A DNA stretch of 64,000 nt from Pedobacter sp. SL55 (GTDB lineage: Bacteria; Bacteroidota; Bacteroidia; Sphingobacteriales; Sphingobacteriaceae): assembly GCF_026625705.1 (NCBI RefSeq), contig NZ_CP113059.1:1178001-1242000 (forward strand). The letters run 5' to 3'. The stretch's first letter is position 1. Every line of letters starts with the position of its first letter. The notes below the pieces were generated by a model. That model did not search any database. It was not told the DNA's origin and saw only the letters and a list, made by a program, of their open reading frames with translations. Below are positions 55,382 to 63,476 of the stretch, in pieces. The position numbers and the translations under genes were made by a program.

Positions 55382-56505
55382 TTAAACATCAGAACTTAAT
55401 TGTTCTACTGGTATGGTAAAATAAAATTCGGAGCCTTCTCCATATACAGAGCGAACATTAATTTCTCCGCCATGTCTACTGATAATTTCGGAAGAAATGT
55501 AAAGTCCTATTCCTAAACCCTGAAAACGATGAGAAGTTTCTTCTACGCGATAAAATTTTTCAAAAACCTTATTAAGCTGATCGGGCTTCATTCCAATGCC
55601 ATAGTCTTTAACTCCTACGTACAGCTGATTATTTTGCCGCTTAACCGTAATTAAAGCCTCTTCGGTTCCTGGAGATACTTAATGGCGTTGGTAAGAAAAT
55701 TAACAATTACCTGCTCTATGCGCATCTCATCGCCAAAAATTTTGGTATTAGCCAATCCGTTTTTTACAATATTAAACCCCGGATTAGATTGTTGGATAAC
55801 CTCAATAATACCATTCAGCAACTGGTCAAAATCAAAATATTGCTTGTTAAACTTTAACTTGCCGCTTTCTATCTTCGAAATATCCAGCAAATCGGCAATA
55901 AGGCCGTTTAGTTTCTCTAGCTGTACATGTGCTTTGGCCAAATGACTTTTAACCAAATTAATATCGCCTTTGTTTAGCCCTCTTTCTAGCAATTGGATAT
56001 AACCTTTTACACTGGTAAGTGGGGTTTTTAACTCATGACTAGCGATGCTGATGAACTCGTCTTTCTTTTTTTCGGCCTCTTTTCTAAACTCAATTTCCTC
56101 TAATAAAATAGATTGCATTTCGTTAAGCTTACGGCTTTGCTCGTAAATGCGATAAAAGGTTTTAATTTTTAATAATAGGATATTGATATCTACAGGTTTG
56201 GTAATGTAGTCTAATCCGCCAGAAGAATAACCTTTAGCAATAAAACGAAATTCGGTATTGGCCGCCGAAAGAAAGATGATGGCGGTTTCTTTAGCTTTGC
56301 TGTAGCCAGAAATTACCTCGGCCACTTCAAAGCCATCCATCTCTGGCATCTGCACGTCTAAAATGATAAGTACATAAGAGTTTTTAAGCACTTTTTTTAG
56401 CGCTTCTTCGCCAGAATTAGCCGTATCTACTTCAAAACCATGTTTTTCGAGAACGTTTTTTAAAGAGATAAGGTTCTCTGGAGTATCGTCAACAAGTAAG
56501 ATCAT
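55382..56505 (-). pseudogene. receiver-histidine kinase fusion protein (REC-HisKA-HATPase), frameshifted
   Basis: A soluble kinase of about 374 aa: N-terminal receiver (LVDDTPENLISLKN, phospho-Asp in LDVQMPEMDGFE), then HisKA (SIASHELKTPLTSVKGYIQLL) and the N-box (VNFLTNAIKY). The frame then breaks. An extra T in TATCTCC (near 55675) gives KYSPGTEEALITVKRQNN and joins DYGIGMKPDQLNKVFEKFYR and GLGIGLYISSEII. No transmembrane segment. The ATG at 56505 is chosen over the TTG at 56511 because a perfect TACTTTTG box ends 4 nt before it. It is the first gene of the signalling run. Confidence 0.86.
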
Positions 56506-56508
56506 TTT

Positions 56509-56516
56509 CAAAAGTA
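56509..56516 (-). promoter_or_regulatory. candidate -7 box of the kinase-CheR-CheB operon
   Basis: It reads TACTTTTG on the minus strand, ending 4 nt before the ATG at 56505, so the message may be leaderless. No good TTTG was found 19 nt upstream. Confidence 0.4.
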
Positions 56517-56574
56517 AATAAAAATGATTGGATAAAAATTTTATTTACAACTTGAAGTTTTGGCCGATCTTTTA

Positions 56575-57414
56575 TTAGCGACTTGTGCTGAAAGTATCGC
56601 CCTGGTTAAAATCGCCACTTTCGAATCCTTTTTTAAACCAATACATGCGTTGGGCAGAGGTGCCGTGGGTAAACGAATCGGGTACTACTTCGCCTGTGGC
56701 CTGTTTCTGCAATTTATCATCGCCAATAGCGTTGGCTGCGGTTAAGGCTTCTTCTAAGTCTCCAGCATCTAGCCTAAAATCTTTTAAGTTCTGCGCATGG
56801 TGCGCCCACAGACCTGCGTAGAAATCAGCTTGCAGCTCTAGCATCACCGAAAGTTTGTTGTATTCTTTTTCGCTTAAATTACGGCGGGCACGTTGTACTT
56901 TTTCTGAGGTGCCCAATAAGTTTTGTACATGGTGGCCAACTTCGTGAGCAATTACGTAAGCTTGTGCAAAGTCTCCAGCTGCACCAAAGCGGTTTTTGAG
57001 TTCTGCAAAAAAAGAAAGATCGATGTAGACTTTATTATCGCCAGGGCAGTAAAAAGGTCCAACGGCAGAACTAGCACCCCCACAAGCGGTTTGCACCCCA
57101 TCTTCAAATAGTCTTAAAGTTGGGTACTGATAGCTTAAACCAAGTTCATTAAATTGTTGTGTCCAAACTTGCTCGGTAGACTCGAGTACACCAGAGACAA
57201 ACTGCGCTTGTGCATCATTTGCCGGAACGCCTCTTTTAACTTCAGTCTGTTCAGATGTAATTGGCAATTGATTAACCAGTCCGGTTAGGTCCTTCCCTAA
57301 AAATAAGCCAATAATGACAATAATGATACCAATACCGCCACCAAGGGCTACTTTGCCACCGCCACCACCGCGGCCATCTTCCATATTGTTACTACCTTTA
57401 CCAAACCATTGCAT
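56575..57414 (-). CDS. ypfJ: YpfJ-type neutral zinc metallopeptidase
   Basis: This 279-aa member of the neutral zinc metallopeptidase family (PF04228) has one N-terminal membrane helix (GGIGIIIVIIGLFLG), a long extracytoplasmic domain and the HExxH zinc motif VIAHEVGHHVQNLLG at about residue 160. ELQADFYAGLWAHHAQ supplies a third ligand. CGGASSAVGPFYCPGDNKVYIDLSFF is the usual pre-motif block. The Gly-rich start (GRGGGGGKVALGGG) is typical. The substrate is unknown. It lies between the kinase operon and gltX on the same strand. Confidence 0.92.
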   Translation of the reverse strand: MQWFGKGSNNMEDGRGGGGGKVALGGGIGIIIVIIGLFLGKDLTGLVNQLPITSEQTEVKRGVPANDAQAQFVSGVLESTEQVWTQQFNELGLSYQYPTLRLFEDGVQTACGGASSAVGPFYCPGDNKVYIDLSFFAELKNRFGAAGDFAQAYVIAHEVGHHVQNLLGTSEKVQRARRNLSEKEYNKLSVMLELQADFYAGLWAHHAQNLKDFRLDAGDLEEALTAANAIGDDKLQKQATGEVVPDSFTHGTSAQRMYWFKKGFESGDFNQGDTFSTSR

Positions 57415-57443
57415 AGAACAAGATTTTTATTTTTATAACCAAT

Positions 57444-58952
57444 TTAAGCATTAAATGCCATAATACCTTTGGTAATTCTGTTTTGCGTTTCTGCTTTGCC
57501 TAACAACTTTACAATGTCGAAAACTCCTGGGCCAAACTTACCGCCGACTAGCATTACACGTAATGGAAGCATCACTTCTCCCGGTTTTAAACCTTTACTT
57601 TCTGCTAAAGCTTTAAAGCTAGCCTCTAATTCTAAAGCGCTTAGCTCTACATTTAAAGTGTTTGCAAATTCTTGAAAGAAAGCCGCTTTATCTGCATTCC
57701 ACTTAGGTTTAACCGCAGCAGAATCGTACTCGCTTGGTGTAGCGAAAAAATAAGAGGTTTGCGCTACAAAATCAGGCAACAAAGTACATCTATCTTTTAC
57801 CAGTTCAATTACTTGAGCTAATTTAGCTTCGGAAGTTTCAATACCGTTTTGCTTTAATAAACTGCCAACTGTTGACTGTAAACTGCTAACTGTAGATTGC
57901 TTAATCCACTCGTGATTGAACCATTTGGCTTTTTCGAAATCGAATTTCGCACCAGCTTTGCTAATTCTTTCTACCGAGAAACTGGCCTTCAATTCTTCTA
58001 AAGTGAAAATTTCTTTATCCGTTCCATCATTCCAACCCAATACACCTAAAAGATTTACAAAAGCCTCTGGCATAAAGCCCAATTCTTTAAATCCTTTGGT
58101 TAAATCTCCAGTTTTAGGGTCGGTCCAGTTCATGGCATAAACCGGGAAACCTAATCTATCGCCATCTCTTTTGCTTAATTTTCCATTGCCATCTGGCTTT
58201 AAAATGAGTGGTAAATGTGCCCAAGCTGGCATTTCATCTGCCCAGCCTAAATATTTCCAAAGCAAAATATGTATCGGTGCCGATGGTAACCATTCTTCGC
58301 CTCTAAAAATGTGCGAAATCTCCATGGCCCTATCATCAACTACTACGGCTAAATGGTAAGTTGGCATGCCGTCTGCTTTCAGTAAAACTTTGTCATCCAC
58401 CAAATTGGTGTCGAAACTTACTACGCCTCTAATCATGTCGGTGAAAGTCACTTGCTCATCTGTAGGCATTTTAATGCGAATTACATGAGGTGCATTTTGT
58501 GCTAACAATTCGCTCACTTCGCTTTGCGTTAAAGTAAGCGAGTTACGCATTTGCATCCGACTTTTCTGTCCGTACAAAAAGTTGGGTTCTTCTGCTCTTT
58601 TTGCTGTCAGCTCTTCGGGCGTATCAAACGCATAATAAGCATAACCGCTAGCCACTAACTGCTCGGCATATTGTCTATAGCTAGGTTTGCGCTCGCTTTG
58701 GCGGTAAGGGCCAAAAGCACCAGGCGTTTGCGGACTTTCATCGGGCGCAATACCGCACCACTCCAAACAATCTACAATATATTGCTCAGCACCTTCTACA
58801 AAGCGAGTTTGGTCGGTATCTTCTACTCTTAAAATAAAAGTGCCGTTATGTTTTTTAGCGAAAAGATAATTGAAAAGGGCAGTTCTAACGCCGCCTAAAT
58901 GTAAACCTCCTGTTGGGCTTGGTGCAAATCTTACTCTAACTTCTTTGTTCAT
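57444..58952 (-). CDS. gltX: glutamyl-tRNA synthetase
   Basis: This class I synthetase charges tRNA-Glu. From the ATG at 58952 (MNKEVRVRFAPSPTGGLHLGGVRTALFNYLFAKK) it is 502 aa; the HIGH-equivalent is GGLHLGG near residue 15 and the KMSKS-equivalent is KLSKRDGDR at about residue 255. The GEEWLPSAPIH and ADGMPTYHLAVVVDD blocks are typical. An upstream TTG gives 7 extra residues and is rejected. Around residue 360 a low-complexity insert, QSTVSSLQSTVGSLL, interrupts the anticodon-binding region and is encoded by a CAGTTTACAGT-type tract also seen in spacers. Confidence 0.96.
   Translation of the reverse strand: MNKEVRVRFAPSPTGGLHLGGVRTALFNYLFAKKHNGTFILRVEDTDQTRFVEGAEQYIVDCLEWCGIAPDESPQTPGAFGPYRQSERKPSYRQYAEQLVASGYAYYAFDTPEELTAKRAEEPNFLYGQKSRMQMRNSLTLTQSEVSELLAQNAPHVIRIKMPTDEQVTFTDMIRGVVSFDTNLVDDKVLLKADGMPTYHLAVVVDDRAMEISHIFRGEEWLPSAPIHILLWKYLGWADEMPAWAHLPLILKPDGNGKLSKRDGDRLGFPVYAMNWTDPKTGDLTKGFKELGFMPEAFVNLLGVLGWNDGTDKEIFTLEELKASFSVERISKAGAKFDFEKAKWFNHEWIKQSTVSSLQSTVGSLLKQNGIETSEAKLAQVIELVKDRCTLLPDFVAQTSYFFATPSEYDSAAVKPKWNADKAAFFQEFANTLNVELSALELEASFKALAESKGLKPGEVMLPLRVMLVGGKFGPGVFDIVKLLGKAETQNRITKGIMAFNA
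57860..57895. repeat. CAGTT-tract inserted in gltX
   Basis: On the minus strand the tract has three ACAGTT/GCAGTTT-like units (CAGTTAGCAGTTTACAGTC) that give an in-frame STVSSLQSTVGSL. Similar tracts lie at 1388-1412 and 28935-28970, both in spacers. Confidence 0.7.
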
Positions 58953-59006
58953 GGTTGTGTCTGTATAATCCAACCGAGGTTTTTAAGCTAAAACCAATCC
59001 CAAGCA

Positions 59007-59071
59007 CGTCATCCTGAATTTATTTCAGGATCGGCTAACCCAACGGATGCTGAAATAAATTCAGCATGACG
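59007..59071. repeat. 22-bp inverted repeat, CCTGAATTTATTTCAG family
   Basis: The arms 59007-59028 and 59050-59071 are complementary with one mismatch and separated by 21 bp. Each arm can also fold on itself. A single arm recurs at 42516-42541. Confidence 0.85.
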
Positions 59072-59188
59072 AAGAACGAATCGAACTGCGATAACCTCTG
59101 TTGTGCTGCAAAGATATGTTTTTCCTCTTGATTAAGCTTTTTGAAAAAGCATCATAGTTTTGTGGTTTTTCCGTTTTGATATTGTAAT

Positions 59189-60427
59189 TTGCCTCAAGAT
59201 GAATCCCTACCAGAAAAAAAGCGTTGGAAATTATTTTTATTGATGTTTGCCGCCTTAATTGGCGCTGCTTCTGTGTTTTATTCTGATTTTTTTGTAAAAA
59301 AGATGGAAAGGGAAGAGGGAACGCAGTTTTTACTTTGGGTAAAAGTAGCAGAACAGCGAATGAAAATGTACGATAACGAACAATTATCGGAAGTTTTTGA
59401 GACGATAAAGAAGAACAATAAAATGGATGTAATTATTACCAAACCTGATGGTTCTATTTACCTGTGGGATGGTTTAGATACCACGAAAACATTATATCCT
59501 GATAATAAAGACAAAGAATACGACTCTGTTTATTTTGCAAGGCAATTGGCCGATATGAAAAATCAACATCCGCCAGCAAAAATGAAAGGAATTGATGGGG
59601 AAGAGCTAATTGCTTATTACAAAGATTCGAGTATTTTAACACAGTTGAGGTTTTTTCCCTACATCCAACTGGGCGTAATTGCCTTGTTTTTAATTACTGC
59701 TTACGTTGGTTTCAGTGCTGCAAGAAGGGCAGAGCGAGATCAAGAATTTGTGGGGATGGCCAAAGAAACCGCCCATCAATTGGGTACACCAATATCATCG
59801 CTGATGGCTTGGGTAGAATTAATTAAAACTCGGTTCGATGCTGAGGAAGACCCTCTGGTTGCAGAGATGGAAAATGATATTCAGCGTTTAGAAATCATTG
59901 CAGATCGTTTCTCTAAAATCGGCTCTAAACCAATATTGGAAGACCACGTGGTACATGCTGTTATCAATGGCTTTGTGCAGTATTTTAGAGTTCGTACTTC
60001 TGATAAAATCAACTTTATACTTACTGGCGATACACAAGTACGAGCAATGCTTTCGGGGCCGCTGTTTGATTGGGTCATAGAAAACTTATTGAAAAACGCA
60101 GTTAATGCCATAGATAACGACGGAACAATTACCATTAATATCATCGAAAATTTGACCAAAGAAGAAGTTTTTATTGATATTACGGATACCGGTAAAGGTA
60201 TTCCTCGGTCTAAGTTCGACACCGTTTTTCAGCCAGGTTTTACCACAAGAAAAAGAGGTTGGGGTTTAGGCTTAACCTTAACTAAAAGAATTGTAGAGAA
60301 CTATCACGGAGGGCAAATTTTCGTGAAAGAATCGGAAATTGGAAAAGGCACCACCTTCAGAATTATTTTAAAAAGTAGCATTACTTATGAACCCACCACA
60401 AATACAGGATTACCCAACATGGTATAA
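59189..60427 (+). CDS. membrane sensor histidine kinase (true start probably masked by a 1-base deletion)
   Basis: This kinase has an N-terminal membrane helix (LFLLMFAALIGAASVFY), a periplasmic region of about 130 residues, a second helix (FPYIQLGVIALFLITAYVGF), a HisKA motif KETAHQLGTPISSLMAW and a HATPase domain (NLLKNAVNAID, DTGKGIPRSKFD, GWGLGLTLTK). In this frame the only start is TTG at 59189. The family usually starts MNPYQ-K, and exactly this (ATG at 59199) lies in the next frame; adding one A to the A7 run at 59214-59220 joins them as MNPYQKKKRWKLFLLMF. The last 14 codons overlap the next gene. Confidence 0.85.
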   Translation: MPQDESLPEKKRWKLFLLMFAALIGAASVFYSDFFVKKMEREEGTQFLLWVKVAEQRMKMYDNEQLSEVFETIKKNNKMDVIITKPDGSIYLWDGLDTTKTLYPDNKDKEYDSVYFARQLADMKNQHPPAKMKGIDGEELIAYYKDSSILTQLRFFPYIQLGVIALFLITAYVGFSAARRAERDQEFVGMAKETAHQLGTPISSLMAWVELIKTRFDAEEDPLVAEMENDIQRLEIIADRFSKIGSKPILEDHVVHAVINGFVQYFRVRTSDKINFILTGDTQVRAMLSGPLFDWVIENLLKNAVNAIDNDGTITINIIENLTKEEVFIDITDTGKGIPRSKFDTVFQPGFTTRKRGWGLGLTLTKRIVENYHGGQIFVKESEIGKGTTFRIILKSSITYEPTTNTGLPNMV

Positions 60428-60896
60428 AGGCTATATAGACTTAGTTGATGGCGATGTATTACAAATTTTAGATAGGCAAGCAGAAGAGTTTGCTAGCTTT
60501 GTACAACAAAATGCGGATAAGGCGGATTATGCCTACGCCCCCGGAAAATGGACCATTAAAGAAATGTTGGGTCATATCATAGATACCGAACGTATTATGG
60601 TTTTTCGTTTAACTTGTTTCGCAAGGGCAGAACAAGCGGCTTTGCCTGGGTTCGATGAAAACGATTACGTTACGAATGCGAATTTTAGGGATAGAACTTT
60701 GTTGAGCTTGTGTGAAGAGTTTGTGTTGCTACGAAAATCAAATATGTATCTGCTTCAATCGCTAAATGAAGAAGAGCTCAACAGAGCTGGCACCGCTAAT
60801 GGCAATCAAATTACGGTAAAGGCGTTGGTTTATATTTTAGCTGGTCATGTTATGCACCATAAAAAGGTAATTGTAGAGCGTTATTTAACCCCCTAG
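60387..60896 (+). CDS. DinB/YfiT-like putative metal-dependent hydrolase
   Basis: This 169-aa four-helix-bundle protein of the DinB superfamily has histidines at the metal-binding positions, in MLGHIIDTERI and GHVMHHKKVI. KWTIKEMLGHIID is the typical first block. Members include bacillithiol-dependent transferases and hydrolases; the activity here is unknown. The start at 60387 lies 41 bp inside the end of the preceding sensor-kinase gene. The stop codon and last residues LTP come from a TTAACCCCCTAG segment that is part of an inverted repeat. Confidence 0.88.
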   Translation: MNPPQIQDYPTWYKGYIDLVDGDVLQILDRQAEEFASFVQQNADKADYAYAPGKWTIKEMLGHIIDTERIMVFRLTCFARAEQAALPGFDENDYVTNANFRDRTLLSLCEEFVLLRKSNMYLLQSLNEEELNRAGTANGNQITVKALVYILAGHVMHHKKVIVERYLTP

Positions 60897-60979
60897 CCCC
60901 CTAAAGGGGAATGGATAAGTAATATTGAACCTTAATTAACCGCCTTGTTGTAGTCCCCTTTAGGGGATTTAGGGGTTAA
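60885..60979. repeat. TTAACCCC-headed inverted repeat
   Basis: Two 26-nt arms (60885-60910 and 60954-60979) are complementary apart from about four mismatches, with CCCCTAAAGGGGA/TCCCCTTTAGGGG cores that are themselves palindromic. The left arm includes the stop codon of the DinB-like gene. Confidence 0.7.
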
Positions 60980-60995
60980 CTTTTTAACTTAAATT

Positions 60996-61421
60996 ATGAT
61001 GTGGTTTAAAGAATTTACACCCGAAATGCTGAATAGCCGCCCTAAAAACCATATTGGTGCTTTGTTAGGGATAGAGTTTACGGAAGTTGGCGATGATTAT
61101 ATCGAAGCGACCATGCCTGTAGATGAACGTACACACCAGCCAGCAGGAATTTTACACGGTGGTGCTTCGGTGGTATTGGCAGAAACTTTAGGAAGCATTG
61201 CTTCGTACATGTGTATCAATCCAGATAAATACATTGCTGTAGGTTTAGAAGTGAATGCTAATCACATCCGTCCGGTGGCCTCTGGTTTTGTAAAAGGCAT
61301 TTGCAAGCCGCTGCATATTGGTGGTAAAACTCACATTTGGGAAATTAAATTGTATACCGATAAGGGCAAAATGAATTGCGTAAGTAGGTTAACTGTAGCA
61401 ATTTTGCCAAAGCCGCAGTAG
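60996..61421 (+). CDS. hotdog-fold thioesterase (PaaI/YbdB-like)
   Basis: This 141-aa single hotdog domain has the conserved active-site block PAGILHGGASVVLAETLGSIAS (catalytic acid Glu, HGG turn) and MPVDERTHQ. Such proteins hydrolyse aryl- or acyl-CoA thioesters. The length and VGLEVNANHIRPV motif resemble the EntH/YbdB and MenI group, so it may be the menaquinone-related 1,4-dihydroxy-2-naphthoyl-CoA thioesterase, but no other men genes are nearby. It follows the DinB-like gene by 99 bp with a repeat between. Confidence 0.9.
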   Translation: MMWFKEFTPEMLNSRPKNHIGALLGIEFTEVGDDYIEATMPVDERTHQPAGILHGGASVVLAETLGSIASYMCINPDKYIAVGLEVNANHIRPVASGFVKGICKPLHIGGKTHIWEIKLYTDKGKMNCVSRLTVAILPKPQ

Positions 61422-61807
61422 CTATAGCAGGTTCTTTCCTCGTCCGTCATCCCAGATTTAGTCTGGGATTGTAATGCTATAGAAGTGACTGATAAATAAG
61501 ATTTTACCCATCCCGGATGAAATCCTATCGTTTGGACACATCTCGTTCCTCGCCTTGAATCCCCCTCCAAAGGGGGACACATTGTGCTTAGGCATTTTGC
61601 ATATCCCCCTCTTCGAGGGGGCAGGGGGAGGAAAATGACACTTATTAATATTTGTGTCCATACCATAGGGATGAAATCGGGACAGGCTGCTGGAATAACG
61701 AGAGCGCTAGATATGCTGTAGGTCTATACTTCTACGAACTCAATGTTACGTTTCGTAAGGTAAAACCTTTTTCAACTCTCTATTGTTGTTGCCATAAAAA
61801 TACAATT
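61422..61807. other. 386-bp spacer packed with repeats, no gene seen
   Basis: Between the thioesterase and topoisomerase genes lie an ATCCCAGA/TCTGGGAT hairpin (61449-61469) with GTCAT head, a CCCCCT/AGGGGG hairpin (61561-61576) and a CCCCCTC/GAGGGGG hairpin (61605-61621) with CAGGGGGAGG. No plausible coding frame on either strand. Confidence 0.6.
61561..61631. repeat. pair of CCCCCT/AGGGGG hairpins
   Basis: Two G/C-run hairpins face each other about 40 bp apart; the outer arms (TCCCCCTCC and GGGGGAGGA) are also complementary. Similar to the TTAACCCC element at 60885. Confidence 0.65.
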
Positions 61808-62822
61808 ATGGTAAGCACAGCTGATATCATTAACGATAGTAATTTAGTTTTTGTTAGTCCCGAGAAAGGGGGGATTTACCGCAAAGGTGCACCAGGCAAA
61901 TTCAAATACGAAGACCATAAAGGCAATAAAATAACGGATGCTTTAGCGTTAGAGCGTGTACAAAAATTAGTGTTACCACCAGCTTGGAAAGATGTTTGGA
62001 TTTCGCCAAAAAAGAATGGCTATTTGCAGGCCATTGGTACCGACGTAGCTGGAAGAAAGCAATACCGTTACCATCCAGATTGGGTAAATAGAAGGTCGGA
62101 TCATAAATATTTCCGCTTATTAGAATTTGGAAAAGCACTGCCAAAGGCCAGAAAGCAGGTAGAAAAAGATTTAAGAAGAAGAAACCTAGATGAGCGTAAG
62201 GTATTAGCCATTTGCGTTAAGGTATTGCAAGAAACCTTGATACGTATTGGCAGTGCCATTTACGAGAAAAGCTACAATAGCTATGGCTTAAGTGCTTTTA
62301 AAAGACAAACATTTTAAACAGCAGGGAAATACTGCAACCTTATGCTTTGTAGGTAAAAAGGGCGTAAAACAAGAGGTAACCCTTACCGATAAGAGCTTGG
62401 CCAAGCTAGTTAAAAAATGTAAGGATATTCCAGGGCAACATTTGTTTCAGTTTTACACCGACAGCAACAAACATAAAGGGGTAGAGTCTGGCATGATTAA
62501 CCAATACATTAGAGAAATTACCGAAAACGACTTTACAGCGAAAGACTTTAGAACCTGGGGCGGAACGCTAGAAGCAATGCGTCAGTTGGCGGTGTGCACT
62601 AACGAAAATCCAGAAATGTCGGCCAAAAAATTAGTGGTAGCAGCATTAGATTGTGTTGCCGCCAAATTAGGAAATACAAGAGCGGTGTGTAAAAGTGCTT
62701 ACGTGTATCCGATCTTATTGGAATCATTTGAAACTGGCGATTTACAACCTTATCTCAAGAAGATTGCACTAGCAGAAAAAGATGAAAAGAAAGCGTTGAA
62801 AAACGATGAGGCAGTATGCTAA
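61808..62822 (+). pseudogene. DNA topoisomerase IB, frameshifted
   Basis: Poxvirus-type topoisomerase IB relaxes supercoils through a 3'-phosphotyrosyl link. The ATG at 61808 starts the beta-rich N-domain (RKGAPGKFKYEDHKGNKI, QKLVLPPAWKDVWISPKKNGYLQAIGTDVAGRKQYRYHPDW) and the helical C-domain begins at about 100. The frame ends at 62317. The next frame resumes LKDKHFKQQGNTATLCFVGKKGVKQ. Removing one T from TTTT at 62296-62299 gives YGLSALKDKHF, one product of about 337 aa. The catalytic Tyr is in KSAYVYPILLESF and the conserved RTWGGTLEA is present. The gene is probably intact in the organism. Confidence 0.9.
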
Positions 62823-62876
62823 TTAAGTTTCTAAAAGCTGTAAAACAGAAGAAAAAATAATTTTTCCAAAACGGTC

Positions 62877-62974
62877 GTCATTTCGACCAGAGCATAGCAT
62901 AATGGAGAAATCTTTGGATTTAATAGAAGGTCGTCTATTCATTTTCAAAGATTTCTCGACTACGCTCGACATAC
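62877..62974. repeat. GTCATTTCGA-headed inverted repeat
   Basis: The head GTCATTTCGA and inner arms GAGAAATCTTTG (62905-62916) and CAAAGATTTCTC (62946-62957) form an element of about 100 bp. It resembles a common intergenic repeat in related genomes and the element at 10566-10640. Confidence 0.75.
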
Positions 62975-62986
62975 CGAGACATTTAA

Positions 62987-63346
62987 TTAAGGCTGTTTAT
63001 CAAGCCATTTTTTCTCAATTACATAAGAAGTAATCAAGCCCAAGCCGCCGAAGATAAAGATACTTCCAAAGTATACCGCTACCGCTTGGCCTTCTTCTGC
63101 ATTGGTCATGTTGGCGCTAAATATTCCTCGGGTGGTAAATAGCGCAACTAAAAGCCCTAATCCTAAACCTACCATCAGCAAACCAAATTTTAAACTAATA
63201 AATGGTCTTGGTGTTGCCTTTCTAAGCCCTGGGTCAATCCCCCGCTCAATCATGGCCATTTTTTCTTTATTTAAGAAGTATCTAATGCCAAATACTAATG
63301 CAAATGCGCCAACAAACATGGTGATGGCTACTAACTCTCCACTCAT
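62987..63346 (-). CDS. DUF6249 small membrane protein
   Basis: This 119-aa protein has three predicted membrane helices: ELVAITMFVGAFALVFGIRYF, FGLLMVGLGLGLLVALF and AVAVYFGSIFIFGGLGLITSYVI. The short cytoplasmic loop LNKEKMAMIERGIDPGL is the family signature of DUF6249. Inner membrane location, function unknown. It is divergent from the Crp/Fnr-like gene, from which it is separated by 130 bp, and a large repeat lies just downstream. Confidence 0.85.
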   Translation of the reverse strand: MSGELVAITMFVGAFALVFGIRYFLNKEKMAMIERGIDPGLRKATPRPFISLKFGLLMVGLGLGLLVALFTTRGIFSANMTNAEEGQAVAVYFGSIFIFGGLGLITSYVIEKKWLDKQP

Positions 63347-63476
63347 AATTTTATATTTTTTCTTTTAAACATTATTAATTTACGAACCGTGTTCTGTGAA
63401 TTAGGACAACAGCAAAAAAAATTAGGTTACACTATTGGTAGAAAAAAATTAAATTGTACCATCAAACCACCACCAA

